Source of the DNA: Adineta vaga | Taxonomy: Eukaryota; Rotifera | Assembly: GCA_021613535.1 (NCBI GenBank) | Contig: CP075494.1 | Location: forward strand, 744,001-808,000 | Direction of reading: 5' to 3' | DNA: 64,000 nucleotides | Shown: piece by piece, positions 33,270 to 44,989 of the stretch | How positions within the stretch are numbered: the stretch's first letter is position 1 | Layout: each line of letters starts with the position of its first letter | The notes under the pieces: generated by a model | Told to the model about the DNA's origin: nothing | What the model saw: the letters and a program-made list of their open reading frames with translations, nothing else | The model's database searches: none | Program-made: the position numbers and the translations under genes

Positions 33270-34385
33270 ATAGATAACACTTAAACTACAATATAAATTC
33301 TTATGATGCAGATCTGTTTCACGATATCTATTAAAATGAAATAACTTGCCTAGGTACAGATCAATGAATTAATAACGAACACAAACTGAGCCGACGACGA
33401 ACGAATAACCAAGTGATATGATAATGAACGATGATAAACGATAAAGTAAAGTACATTATACTTTTTTTCTTTTTGCTAGCGGGTACAAGTGTCAATAGCA
33501 ATCATTCTAAGCTTTTTTGATGAGCTATCTGATCATTCAACCGTTGTTTCACATCATATGTATAGAGAAAACATAATGGTCAGTGAAACTCAATCAAACA
33601 CTTACATATAATAATACCCTGTCATCTTGCTTTTATGAGACTTGCTTAAGGCTATTACACGATGAATATTTTATAAAATCATAGGATAAAAAGTCAATAT
33701 CTCTTAATCATTCATCCGTATAATAAGAAAAGAGAAAAGAACGAAATGTTGAAAAGAAAGAAAGACAATAGACATGTTTCATTTATATTTCACTTTCTCT
33801 AAAGTTATCATATCAATCATTTCAAACCGTATACTTATCTTCAACTTTCGCACTTTTTTTTTCAAACTATTCATTGCTCTTCAATTTATAATTCATTTTT
33901 TCAATTTATTATTCGTTCTTCAATTTATAAATCATTTTTTCAATTTATTAGTTGTTATTCGATTAGTTACTCGTTTTTTTTTTCGATTTATCATTCGTTC
34001 TTCGATTTATAATTCATTTTTTCAATTTATTATTCGTTCTTCAATTTATAAATCAATTTTTCCAATCTATTAGTGGTTATTCGATTACTTACTCGTTTTT
34101 TTCAATTTATCATTCGTTCTTCGATTGATTACTTACTTTTTAATTCATAATCCATTTTTCTATCGCGAACTCAATCAATTCTTTTATCAATCTTATTCTT
34201 CATTATAAATATCCAAACCGTATTGAAAAATTTTCTGATCACAAAATTTCGCTCGTACTTGTGATATCGTACTGACACTTACGTTAATTAGCATCTGATA
34301 TCGTTTCAAGCAATATCATTCATCTCGTCAGTCTGCATTTTACGCTGGTTTAAATATATAAATTCTTAACATAAAATTTCCAATT
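33270..34385. other. Divergent intergenic region with T-rich minisatellite
   Basis: Between the KDZ-like gene and the P-loop gene. From about 33840 to 34140 it has imperfect tandem copies of TTCAATTTATTATTCGTTC-like units in two ~120-base rounds; the 99-codon frame here is repeat-made. It may hold promoters for both genes, but I see no defined site. Confidence 0.55.
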
Positions 34386-37075
34386 ATGTCTTCAAAAGGT
34401 TTCACTACATATCAACTTCGTACCATCATGCGTAAGGCAGGAAATGAAGAAATGAACGTTGATGAAATTCTAGATGAATCAATTGCATCTGTCATAAAAA
34501 ATATCAGCAATTCTTCTCAACTACCTGTTGAATACTTACTTACCTTGCTGCTTCCTGCAGTTAGTCACCACATGAACGGATCGCAAGTTATTAGTAATAC
34601 CGGTCAAACGACCAACGTCGCATTTTATACTATCATAATTGGATATCCCGGCGCTAACAAGTCATCGGGAATAGAAAAAATAAAAGAAGCTTGTCTTATT
34701 ATTGAGCAATTTGAGGGTATTGATGACGATCACTCGAGAATAAATAATAGTGCTACTGTAGAATCGCTCTTGTCAGAACTAAAGAATACTCATTCACGAC
34801 TATTTCAGTTATGGGACGAAGCATTAACTCTGTTACAGTCGTTCGGTATGTATAAGAGTGGAGGAGCAGCATATGACAGATCGATTATGTGCTCCTTATA
34901 TAATACATCATCAACCGTTCGCCGACAGACAAAAGGTACAAGCATGACTATTCAGAGTCCTGTACTTAATATCACAGCAGCAGCCCATCCTGTTGACATT
35001 TTTGATTCAATGAGAGTCGATGGTGAAGCTGATGGTCTTCTTCTGTCTCGTTTTTTTCGCTGCACCGACGCCAAAAATTCTTCACTCTTTTGAGATTGAT
35101 CAACCTGATCCTGATCAGCCGAGTATATTGCATACTCTTTTCATAATCCATTGTTTTAACAGTGAGGAAGTAGGAAACGATGACGACTCGAAAGTGATGT
35201 ATTCTTTTTCACCAGAAGCTTTGAAAGTCTTGAATACAGCTTGGAATTCATATACTGACATTATCAAAGTTTCTTATGAGTTTGATAGTTTTATTGCTTC
35301 TATCTATTCGAAAGCTCGCGTTCAAATAATTCGGATAGCTGGAGCTCTACACGCTATGTCACTAGCAGCAGCCGTTTTCGATTGTTTAACATCAATAAAC
35401 AAAGTGCCTAATTACTTCGATAAATCAAAACAAACATTGAGTTTACTACGAGACGCAGTTGCTGAATTTAAAAAAAGATATAAGTGGCAAATAATATCTG
35501 AAAAGACTACTCTGGGATCTGTTTCGATGATGAACTATTATCTAAAACAGAAGAAAATATATGCAAATCGTAAGTACTTTTATCTTACAAAATCGTTTTT
35601 CATACTTGCATGATAGATTGTTTTTTTAACAAAACGTAGGAAAAAATAATAACATAGATTGTAGAACTAACCACATAAAAGTAACGTCGTGGAATGTTGT
35701 TGACGCTTAAGTCTAATATATGAACAGTTCAGCTCGTTGATGTTATCTTCAGACGAAACAACAAATAGATGATAATATAACACGTTTGAGAAGAGAACGA
35801 TCATATATTTAAAAAAAGCACAAATTTATAATGCTGCCGTACATATAAGAAAAGAAAAATGATATGTTTTCCAACAGTTACTAACCAGTAGCTCGAAGTA
35901 TTAAAAAACAGGAAAAGCAGTTTCATCACTTTTCTTTCTCTTTCTCTCATTACACTTGAGATATTTAAAATCTGTTAGGACGTTCCTTCACATAATATAA
36001 AACATGTGACTTATATTATTAACCTGTTTATTATAATACAATATTTCTTTAGGTAAAATCAACGAAACGGCGGAAGAGATGCTGGAACGATTTCAGAAAG
36101 AAGAAAAAATTGAAGCAGGTCTTCAATTTGAAAAGGAAGAAAAATTAGAAGCACGAAAAAGTAATCGTGAAAATAAACTTATGGAAACGACGACAGCTCG
36201 ATGTGCTGAACGATTAGTGCTTCTGACACCGGGTATTAAGGTACCATGGGCCGTGATTAGTCGTAATCATGGAGGATTCAAAATCAATGAACTTCATGAT
36301 GCTGCCAGAAAATTAGACAATGAAAAAATAGGTAAGTTGCTTTTCTTCCCTTCTCACATGCACTTTCAATTATTGTTTCGCAGGTAAACTCGTCAAAGAA
36401 AAGAAGCCGAATGCAAAAAGAGCAACCACTTATTTCATCAAGACGGTCATTGACGAAAATTGGGATATTGATACGTTAACTACGTTCACCAACAAACTAT
36501 CTCAATATTCTGTAAAACTAAAAGAATATGTTGACTCGTGCGTTCATCGAGATTTTCAAGACTTTCTCGAAGATCCAGAGGATAAAACTGATAAAGTGCG
36601 TAGAGCCAGTGATGTTGCTCCGCTTAGAGATAGTTCGCAAACAAACGATATATCGACCAATGTTACTTCTAAGGAAGGCATACCGATGTCATTTCGTAAC
36701 GTAGATTTTCAAATCGCAGGTGGTGGTTTTCTACTACAAAAACCATCAAATCCTAAATCTGCCGTTCAAACAACCACAACAACGGACAAACAGCACACAG
36801 TAGTTGATTGTAATCCTTCTATTCTAGCTGAGGAGTCACCACCGTTTTCTCAACAATCCCTACTCCAGGAAGAAAAAAATAATGACGAACATAATCAGCA
36901 ACAACCCTTATCGACTACCTTTTCATCTCCTTCACCTGCCTCTCCAGCTATTACAGACTTAAGACAATCCACACCAACTGAACGCACACCAAAACGAATT
37001 CGATTCGACTTAAATAATGACGACTCGAACCTAAACAAGTCACCTGCACCCATTTTCTCAACATTATTTTCTTAA
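34386..37075 (+). CDS. P-loop protein resembling DUF3987, four exonic segments, one frameshift
   Basis: ATG at 34386. Residues 86-95 read GYPGANKSSG, a Walker A-like loop; QLWDEAL near 143 is Walker B-like; DGLLLSRFF near 215 fits the conserved 'D-GLLSRF' of DUF3987 (helicase/primase-linked ATPase) proteins. At a run of seven T (about 35052-35058) the frame shifts: six T would join SRFF to AAPTPKILHSFE. Introns 35570-36052 (483 bp) and 36332-36383 (52 bp) have GTAAG...AG ends and keep frame (IYANRKINETAEE; NEKIGKLVKEK). The C-terminus is Ser/Pro/Gln-rich and disordered with a basic TPKRIRF stretch. DUF3987 proteins occur in phages and mobile elements. The frameshift may be a homopolymer error or early decay. 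Confidence 0.55.
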
Positions 37076-37513
37076 AGAAATGTTGCAATATCTGCTTATT
37101 TCATCAATAACCACTTCCTCATAATTTAACAAACACAACTCATATAGACAAAACATACTTCGCACACGATCATTCTATAATTATCTAATATTCGTCGTGT
37201 TCGCTTATTCATCTCATGCAACCGTCATAGTCGCTTCTTCTTCTCGTCCATCCGTCAGGTTCGCTCATTCATTACCTGTATCCGCCATGTTTACTTTTCA
37301 CCACTTCTCTATTTCTTCTTCATCATTTCTGTATTTCTTCTAAATAAATTGTTTACTAATCTAATACTATTCATAGTAATTGATGTGATACTTCAAATTT
37401 ATAATCTAAAGTTGAAATGTTAAATTTCATACTTGACAGTTCAAATCTGAAAGTGTAAAAGTTGTTAACCTTTATATTCGGAATCTCAGTTTTCAAAGTT
37501 CAAAAGTTCAGTA
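37076..37513. other. Spacer before inverted satellite
   Basis: Pyrimidine-rich, with repeated TTCGCT(C/T)ATTCAT-like words near 37200-37280. No gene. Confidence 0.4.
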
Positions 37514-37947
37514 GTTTAAAACTCGAGTACTCGAATTATAAACTTATAAATTTAGAAGTTGAATAGTTTAAAACTCGAGTACTCGAACTATAAACTTATA
37601 AATTTAGAAGTTGAATAGTTTAAAACTCGAGTACTCGAACTATAAACTTATAAATTTAGAAGTTGAATAGTTTAAAACTCGAGTACTCGAATTATAAACT
37701 TATAAATTTAGAAGTTGAATAGTTTAAAACTCGAGTACTCGAATTATAAACTTATAAATTTAGAAGTTGAATAGTTTAAAACTCGAGTACTCGAATTATA
37801 AACTTATAAATTTAGAAGTTGAATAGTTTAAAACTCGAGTACTCGAACTATAAACTTATAAATTTAGAAGTTGAATAGTTTACAACTCGAGTACTCGAAT
37901 TATAAACTTATAAATTTAGAAGTTGAATAGTTTACAACTCGAATTAA
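37514..37947. repeat. 52-bp satellite array, eight full copies (right array, inverted)
   Basis: GTTTAAAACTCGAGTACTCG... units repeat every 52 bases (starts at 37514, 37566, 37618 and so on) and end in a truncated ninth copy. The unit is the reverse complement of the array at 19909-20222 and carries the same TCGAGTACTCGA palindrome. Confidence 0.9.
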
Positions 37948-37960
37948 AAGTTGAATAGTT

Positions 37961-38340
37961 GAAACGTCTTTTCGACTAATACATGTATGAAATCAATATA
38001 AATATTTACATATTTCACAAAGCACTAATCTCTTTTTTGTTAAGTACTATCCGTTGTTAGTCTGCTGATTAATTGAGGAAAAGAACTAGACGTCACTCTT
38101 TCATATCATTCTATCATCGTGAATATATGCGTATGTTATGGAAGAGGCGCACACGATTTCACAATGGTCTATAGAGTTGTGATAATAATACAGAACGAGC
38201 ATTTCTATACACTCTACATGATGGAATTATTATCTATTCATATATGGAACCAATCTGATTTTGATCTAACTGATTACGACATAATTTTCAAATAAAATAC
38301 GATTATATTACCAGTCTTATATCAATCTGAATCATTATTA
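37961..38340. other. Spacer
   Basis: AT-rich; no feature seen. Confidence 0.4.
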
Positions 38341-38686
38341 TTGATTTTCTTATTATTAAATAGTTTAATTATAATAATAGGTTGTTTTATTCGATCAATT
38401 CTATATTTCATTTTTCTATTGATTTGTAAACTCATTGGACGTGGTCATTCTTATAAACCTCCTAAATGTACGAATTTAACTGGTAAAACAATTGTTATTA
38501 CTGGTGCAGCATCAGGTATTGGTCGAGTATCAGCTATCCAATTTTGCTAAACTTGAAGCGAAAGTTATTGTTGGTATTTGCGGTCAAAATCGAGCAAAAG
38601 AAATCGTACAAGAATTAGAACGTGAAGCACATGTAATTGGTACAAATAAGATTATTGGTTATAATTTAGAATGTATCGTTTTATAA
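38341..38686 (+). pseudogene. Short-chain dehydrogenase (SDR) N-terminal fragment, frameshifted
   Basis: A membrane-anchor helix (LLNSLIIIIGCFIRSILYFIFLLIC), then CTNLTGKTIVITGAASGIGRVSAIQF with the SDR nucleotide-binding motif TGxxxGIG. A one-base shift near 38545 changes frame; the second frame continues AKLEAKVIVGICGQNRAKEIVQELEREA, the next Rossmann strand/helix, and stops at 38684-38686. The NNAG motif and the catalytic YxxxK part are absent. The anchor plus SDR layout is that of retinol dehydrogenase-like enzymes. A dead fragment. Confidence 0.7.
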
Positions 38687-38943
38687 AATAGATATATATT
38701 GATGAAATCAAATGTTCATATAATAAAATAAGAGCTCGTTAATACACTACTGTGATTAACGAACCAAAAAATCACGAGAATATGTAAAAGTAATATATAT
38801 ACACTCATTTCCACCTTTTCCCTTCTTCTTTCCAGTCATTTTTTGCATTTTGAGGTTTTTTTCATAAAGACACGATTTGCAAATGATCGTCACAAGAGAA
38901 ATTTATTGAAGTTTCATTAAAATGATTAGAAATTAAAGAACAT

Positions 38944-40171
38944 TCAATTTACTGTTATTTTACGCAAACGAATTGGTTGAGTTCGAGTTCCTTCAGCGCC
39001 TCTGAATTGTGTCACAACACTAACACGATGATTTCGAAAAATATTTATTACATTGAAAAATTCTTGACGAAATAATCGACTTGATAAACAATAAATATAA
39101 AAAGAAGCCTAAAAAAAAGAAAGATTTTTCAAGAAAAAGAAATCTTATCTTTTATTATATTAAACTTACTGCATAATTGATTGAAGCAATTAAAAGTGCA
39201 AAATTATTGAATTGAAATACTTGATCTAATGTAAGTACTAATTGTAAAGCATAGGTTATTAGAATATAGAAGAGACCTAATGGAACTTGTGTCATAAAAA
39301 AGAGAAATATACTTGATATCATTATTAATAAGATTTGTCGATCAAGAAAAACGCGATGTCCACGTTTTATTTCTTTATTTCGTTGTTGTTGACGACGAAG
39401 TTTAATAAAGATATGTATAGTAAATCCAAGAAGAAGTATTGTTGGGAAAATTATTTGAAGAATTATTATTAAAATTGGCCAAATCTTTGAAAAAAAAAGA
39501 TTGAAAAATATTTTCGAAATAAATATGAAAAAATTTACGGTGAAATAAAAATATTGATATGTTGGATTTGCTATTGGACTAAGAAAACATACAATTGCAC
39601 CATCAACAGCCTCTATCCATGGTAATGCTAAGTGAAAATTTAGTAAAACAGAAATAATAATAATAATACATGTACCAATAGAAACTCTTTTTCTTGTACA
39701 AAGTTGTTTAACTCGAAATGGAAACTGAATACGAATCCATCGATCAATTGTTATTGTTAAAAGAAGCCAAGATGAACAACACATACAATAATACTGAATA
39801 AATGAATAAGTGCGACATAATTGATTCATTAAATCTTTATTCGCTGTTGAAATATTAAAACCAAGAAAGATAAAAGTATAAAAACATGATAATAAATAAA
39901 TTCCATTAGATATTGTCATATAAATAAATAAAGTACTTGTTGAAACTTTACGAAGACTTTGACGATTAAAGATTATGATACTCATTAAATGACCAAAATA
40001 ACCAAAAAGAAAAATAATTATATAACCATAAAGATTAATATTTCTTTGTAGAGGTGTTACAACAGGTGGACCAAAATTTGGTGTAAGATCCATTCCACCA
40101 TCAGGAGGAAAAGGAATCATTGGGTCGCCACTAATCAGAAAAACAGTGTTGATGTTGTTATTATCATTCAT
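38944..40171 (-). CDS. Rhodopsin-like 7TM receptor, two exons
   Basis: Exon 1 40171-39170, a 61-base GT-AG intron (39169-39109), exon 2 39108-38944 ending RLRKITVN-stop. Splicing gives INYAASFYIYCLSSRLFRQEFFNV, a natural end of TM7 (SINYA...FYIY in place of NPxxY) plus a helix-8 region; the unspliced frame stops early at SLI. Seven hydrophobic segments: TM1 YGYIIIFLFGYFGHLMSIIIF (LSxxxF near residue 64), TM2 TLFIYMTISNGIYLLS, TM3 ending in TIDRWIRI (DRW for DRY) with a preceding Cys for the ECL2 disulphide, TM4 CIIIIISVLL, TM5 LIIILQIIFPTILLLGF, TM6 ILLIMISSIFLFFMTQVP. Orphan peptide-type receptor of the bdelloid expansion. About 390 residues. Confidence 0.8.
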
Positions 40172-40981
40172 CTTTACATAAAAATATGAAAGAAGACAAG
40201 AATATATGCACTTCTTCTATATAATTACATATACATTATGATTATTCGATGTCGCGGAAGTGCGTCGTAGGCAGATATCTGTCTATTCATCTGTATTTGA
40301 TTAACATATTTCAAACTGATTATTAACTTGATTTTCAAAAGTATAATAGTTTCATAATAAGCTTTATAAATTATATTTAGATTTTTCCTTTGAATTAATT
40401 TTGACAAATCTTTATTATAGGGATATCACTTTTGTCTTTTCAAAGAAAAATGATAAAGCAAAGCCTGTGCAGATATTATATTGTTCGAATCTATAACTAA
40501 AGCAATAGAACTATTTGCTGGTCTATTAGGAAATGCATTTCGTAAGTTAGACCAAATAAGTACATTGCTAAATGTAACAGATCTACCTTCACCACTAACA
40601 ACGTATCCAAGACCAGTAGAATCTAGGGTGTGGGTGTGAGTGAAGAGGATATACGCACACTCACCCACGCCCACCCTCAAGATTTTTCATTCCAGAAGAT
40701 TTTTAGTTAAAAAAAAAGAAATTTCTCCAAGAATTAATTTAAAGAAGAAGTCGATATAATTAACTTTATTTAATTAGATCAATCGAAATTAAATAGATAT
40801 ATTTCATAATTTGTTTTCTCCTATTCATTTTTTGAACTTAGAAATTTTTTAAAAGATAGTTCTATGCAATCTTATACTTGAGTATTCCTAGGACGAAACT
40901 AATTTCGTAATGTATAACATCGAGAAATAGAAGGGTTGCTCAAATGATTAACTATAAAGTTACAACTCATAGGTATCATCA
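40172..40981. other. Intergenic region with coding remnant and hairpin G
   Basis: On the minus strand 40430-40622 there is a remnant-like frame (GLGYVVSGEGRSVTFSNVLIW ending LLYHFSLKRQK) that is cut by hairpin G at 40625. Its family is not recognised. The rest is AT-rich. Confidence 0.35.
40625..40680. repeat. Telomere-like hairpin (copy G)
   Basis: G-arm AGGGTGTGGGTGTGAGTG (40625-40642), 12-base loop, and C-arm GCACACTCACCCACGCCCAC followed by CCTCAA (40655-40680). Long, nearly perfect pairing. It abuts a coding remnant on its left side. Confidence 0.65.
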
Positions 40982-41970
40982 TCAATGATTCACATAATTC
41001 CAATTGATCTGATGATAGCTATCTACAATTGTATTTTGTAAATGTTGTGCATATTCTGTATGTTCTGTACCGTTTTGTTTTCGAATCTGTTGTAATCGAT
41101 TATTATAGTTGTCTTTTTCTTGTTTCGCTTGTTGCATAACTAATTCAGCATCTAATTTCGTCCAACCTGTTAATGGATCACGCCAATTCCTATTATTCTT
41201 TCCATTTTTCTCAGCTAATGCTAAAGTTCTTTGGCTTAGCGTTTCTCGATTAATAGAATGTAATAAAGGATTTTGTATATATTTCAGTTTATGATGTGTA
41301 TGTGTTTTTCCAAAACAATTTTCACAAAGATCATAAGTCGGTGAACATTCTTCACATTGAAAACGTTTTCCATTAAATCCTGTTCTTGAACAACCATCAC
41401 AGATGATATCTAGATGGTACATATTATGTGCCATGTTTTTCCAGTAAATGAGAGGTTGTTTTGAGAATGTATGTATTGAAGAATGTTGTGTATCCATCAA
41501 AGGTATACATTGAATACAGACTTCAAAAAAATTTGGACATTGCTGACATTGAAAAGTTGGTTCTTTATCAGCAACGATAATACTATAACAATGATAACAA
41601 TAACCTAATAAACTGTACAGATATCCTTCACTATTAAATATTGATGACGAGTTTGATAATATCTAAAATTAACGATGAACACATTCAAAGTATCAAAAAG
41701 ATTTTGTTTTCCTATTTTGATCAAATTTACTTTTGTTTGACTTTGTGATAAGAAATCAGCAGATTCTGATGATGTATGACTGTTAGTATAATTAATTGAT
41801 TGAATATCTTTTAGAAATACTTCATCGAATGTATGAAAAGCAGCACCTGCTCTATTATGATCTTTGGCCTCACACAATTGACATACGAAATGATTAATAC
41901 ATTGACGACATTTATAAATATTCAATGAAGATGGAATTGATATACCACAAGAAGTACATCTAGTCGTCAT
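40982..41970 (-). CDS. Triple ZZ-like zinc-finger protein, two exons
   Basis: Exon 1 41970-41731 (MTTRCTSCGISIPSSLNIYK...CRQC...VCQLCEAKDH), a 68-base GT-AG intron (41730-41663), exon 2 41662-40982. Splicing joins SQTK to ILSNSSSIFNSEGYLY and keeps one frame through YCYHCYSIIVADKEPTFQCQ, FFEVCIQC and on to DIICDGCSRTGFNGKRFQCEEC...YDLCENCF...HTHHKLKY. There are thus three Cys-rich modules; the last is a clear ZZ finger (CxxCx13CxxCx5CxxC...HxxxH), the first two are ZZ-like. The tail has a charged helix (LDAELVMQQAKQEKDNYNNR). ZZ fingers bind peptides or SUMO; partner unknown. Confidence 0.75.
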
Positions 41971-43133
41971 TTTTTGTTTTGAAGAGGAGAAATATATTAT
42001 TTGAATATTTACATATTATGCATCTACGTATTATATTATATAATTTTTTATGTGCATTGTACCAGAACGTAAACATAATATTTATTAGTCACACGTGTTT
42101 TAAAAGCAAATGAAGATATTTTTATGTATCTACTTTGTAAATCGGCCCTTTTCTTTTTAGACAAGTAATACACATAAAAGATGTTTCATAAGTTTCGATT
42201 TCCTCACCATAGATGGATTATTTCTATGACAAATTTATATAAAACTAATTGATCAAATCATTCGACTTTTGTGAGGGGAGTGAGTTTATTGCATGATGAG
42301 AATGAGATGAAACACACACACACAAGTAAAAGATACTGATTTTATATACTATCTGTGATCACATGTACATGACTCAAAGCATCCGATCCATATACACATG
42401 ACTCATGAATTCCTTGACTCATGAGTTATCATGGCTGAAGGCCATGACAACTTTGTCGAGAAGAAGATGGACTATCTTTCTATAATAAGATCTTTTGAAA
42501 TACTTCAATATAAACTAATCGTACATTCATTTTACTCATATTGAGTAAGTTTTTTTTATTTTGCATTTTTTGTTTACATTTAATTGTTTTGTAACATCTG
42601 AAGTGGAATAGTTTTCAAGATTTTTCTTTATGGTTCCATAGAATATAAATACCAGTATTTTTGCTGATCATGTTTCTGCTACAAAATATAAACATAAATA
42701 AAAAGAGTTGCAAAAGCTTTTCCAGGTCGAAACCAGTACATCGAATCTTGTCGGGCGGGTACCAAATCCGTTTTAATTCAACTGATCGGGTTCGGTCGGT
42801 CATAAGAGAGTCCATCATGCAAACGTAAACGTCGACAGTGATCAACAACAGAGAAGTTACGTGCAATTGATATGCTGAGAAAATGTGATGATAATAAGCA
42901 GTTCACGTCAAAAAAGGAAGGCTGTTCAAGATATCAGTTATCTCAATAGATAAAACAAAATCAAAGTCAGTTTTATCTTCCTACCAATTATGATATCAGT
43001 TTTTCTTACATCTCTAATCCTTTCTTACTTCAATGGTTTCGAAAACGTCCTACTACTCCCAACAATCAGTCAAATGTATCGACAATGACTACATCGGTCG
43101 TCGTTAAACGAGAAAAAGTTACTTGGTCGATTC
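41971..43133. other. Gene-poor spacer
   Basis: (CA)n microsatellite near 42313-42325 and short palindromic CATGACTCATGA words near 42400-42450. No gene supported. Confidence 0.45.
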
Positions 43134-43451
43134 ATGCGCCGCCATCGTTCCTCTCTTCAGAAACCAAAACGGGGTGTGATGGGTGCCTTTCTACTACCCG
43201 ATGTTGTAAATATGAACGAAAGTCCATTAAGTTTACTTGGTGACCAAACGACGATTAATAGTATTGATCCAGTGGCATCATTTCTTGAACTAGGATACGT
43301 GTGGAATGATAACAGCCTGGTACGACCTCCGAGTAGTCCACGCTATTGTTTTGATTATTCAACTAACAAAGATCCAAATATAGCCGATGGTCAACGTATC
43401 GAAAAAGAAGCTTGTAAAGCTACTGAACAGCATAATCTAAATCTTGGGTAG
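43134..43451 (+). CDS. Small uncharacterised protein (105 aa)
   Basis: An ATG frame with ordinary, non-repetitive composition (MGAFLLPDVVNMNESPLSLLG, TINSIDPVASFLELGYVWND, RPPSSPRYCFDYSTNK). No signal peptide, membrane segment or recognised motif. The stretch upstream (from about 42990) also has coding-like words in other frames, so this could be the last exon of a larger gene or a relic. Function not known. Confidence 0.35.
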   Translation: MRRHRSSLQKPKRGVMGAFLLPDVVNMNESPLSLLGDQTTINSIDPVASFLELGYVWNDNSLVRPPSSPRYCFDYSTNKDPNIADGQRIEKEACKATEQHNLNLG

Positions 43452-43654
43452 AATACACAACAAAAGACGCTGCTCGATATGTGGACAAAAAAATTAGTTT
43501 GTAATATGAAATAAGATTATCTCACGCATATAAAAACATTTGTTTCTATTAAAAAAATAATAAAAAATGAAAATCGCTGATTTGACAGTCTGCTGAGTTC
43601 GAACTATGGTGGACTCATCAAATGTCCAAATAGTAACTTTAATATACTATTAAT

Positions 43655-44716
43655 TTAAATAATCGTTTCTTCCAACGCGGTCATATATTTGGTTCTGCTC
43701 TTCAGACCTTGTTCGACAGCATCTGTTAGACTTTTACAGTCTGAAAGGTAATCTATCACGTCCTTGCTGACGTATTTTGTCGTATCATAGAACGGATGAA
43801 AAGTTGCAATCAGTTTCGGCCCATAAATACTGCGAAGAAAATTCGGACCAAAATATTTTGCTTTTTCTGGCATTACATGTTCCATTAAGGTTCTGAACTT
43901 TTCATAATCAATCACTTTTAAATCTGGCAGCAGTTTCTGTACAGCCTTATTCACATATAGATACTTTGGTATAAGTGGGCTTATAACTTTTGGACTTTCA
44001 TGAGGATAATTTTGTGCCAAGATATAATTATCAATTAACATATCGATAGGCGTGAAAACCATTGGATAATTGAAGGCATATCCTGTTGCTGCAAAAATAC
44101 GAGTAATGCGCCAAAAACTATATTTTTGACCAGGATCTATGGTGCCAACCACAACTCCTGGTTCAATCAATGTTCCTTGCAAACCTTCGTCCATTTTCTC
44201 CAACATATAATTATACAGCCATCTCTTGTATTTGAAATAACCATTAATCCAGTAATAATCTTTATCATTATTTATGGTGTCAATAATATGTTGTCCGTAA
44301 CTTCCGACTGCATATAAGGATTTGGGATGTGTGGAATCCATGCAGAACTGTATTAGTTCTTTCGTCGTATTTATCCATGGTTGGAAATATTCTAACGGAT
44401 GCCCATAATTCCCATCACAAGCTAAATGGTGAACTTCCTTGACTGATTGTTTAAATTTTTGAAGCGCAGGTAATATTGAATTATGATTTTGAGCGAGATC
44501 TATGTTGACTATGTCAAGCTTTGGCTGAATATCCGAAACGTCCATAGTAATATTGAACTGATTTGCTTGTAATTTAATAGCTGACCAAAACGAATCATGA
44601 TCCTTATGTCTTGTTACACAAAATATTCGATCGATATTGTTCTGACGTACCAATCTCGACAATAAATGAATGCCAACGTAGCCTGTTACACCAGTTATAA
44701 GAACTGATTTTTGCAT
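43655..44716 (-). CDS. NAD(P)-dependent epimerase/thioester-reductase-like enzyme, intronless
   Basis: 353 codons from an ATG. Residues 4-15 SVLITGVTGYVG give the extended-SDR GxxGxxG nucleotide fold; VTRHKD follows the second strand; HHLACDGNYGHP is the strand-4 region; LYAVGSYGQH carries the Ser and GYFKYKRWL the YxxxK catalytic pair; LIEPGVVVGTIDPGQKYSFW is the substrate-side loop typical of NAD_binding_4 (male sterility/thioester reductase) and epimerase families. The C-terminal ~100 residues are helical. Intronless, while most neighbours of similar size have introns, so acquisition by horizontal transfer is plausible for a bdelloid but not shown. Substrate unknown. Confidence 0.7.
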   Translation of the reverse strand: MQKSVLITGVTGYVGIHLLSRLVRQNNIDRIFCVTRHKDHDSFWSAIKLQANQFNITMDVSDIQPKLDIVNIDLAQNHNSILPALQKFKQSVKEVHHLACDGNYGHPLEYFQPWINTTKELIQFCMDSTHPKSLYAVGSYGQHIIDTINNDKDYYWINGYFKYKRWLYNYMLEKMDEGLQGTLIEPGVVVGTIDPGQKYSFWRITRIFAATGYAFNYPMVFTPIDMLIDNYILAQNYPHESPKVISPLIPKYLYVNKAVQKLLPDLKVIDYEKFRTLMEHVMPEKAKYFGPNFLRSIYGPKLIATFHPFYDTTKYVSKDVIDYLSDCKSLTDAVEQGLKSRTKYMTALEETII

Positions 44717-44989
44717 CTAAAATCACAAGACAGCTATTAAACTTCACACATCATTTGTATACCATATGAACAAGAGGAAATTCATTTGTTTTTACGCTCT
44801 AGAGTGCGAACTAAAAATATAAAACCGTCTAATTCTATGTACCTGTTTATTGGTTATTCAGCCCTTAGTAACTTTAGATAAAAATAAATGGGGAAGCTTC
44901 GGATTTTATTCGAAAGTTATGTGTACTGCAAAAAGTTTATCAAATTGAAGATCCAGAAAAGTCTAAGTCGACATCTAATGATGTTAATA

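Noticed and set aside
33774-34073. 99-codon Phe/Ile-rich frame
   Set aside because: Translation of a T-rich imperfect tandem repeat.
40430-40680. 84-codon minus frame starting in hairpin G
   Set aside because: Its first third is translated hairpin sequence (THTHT); the rest may be a gene relic but has no recognised domain, so it is only mentioned in the intergenic note.
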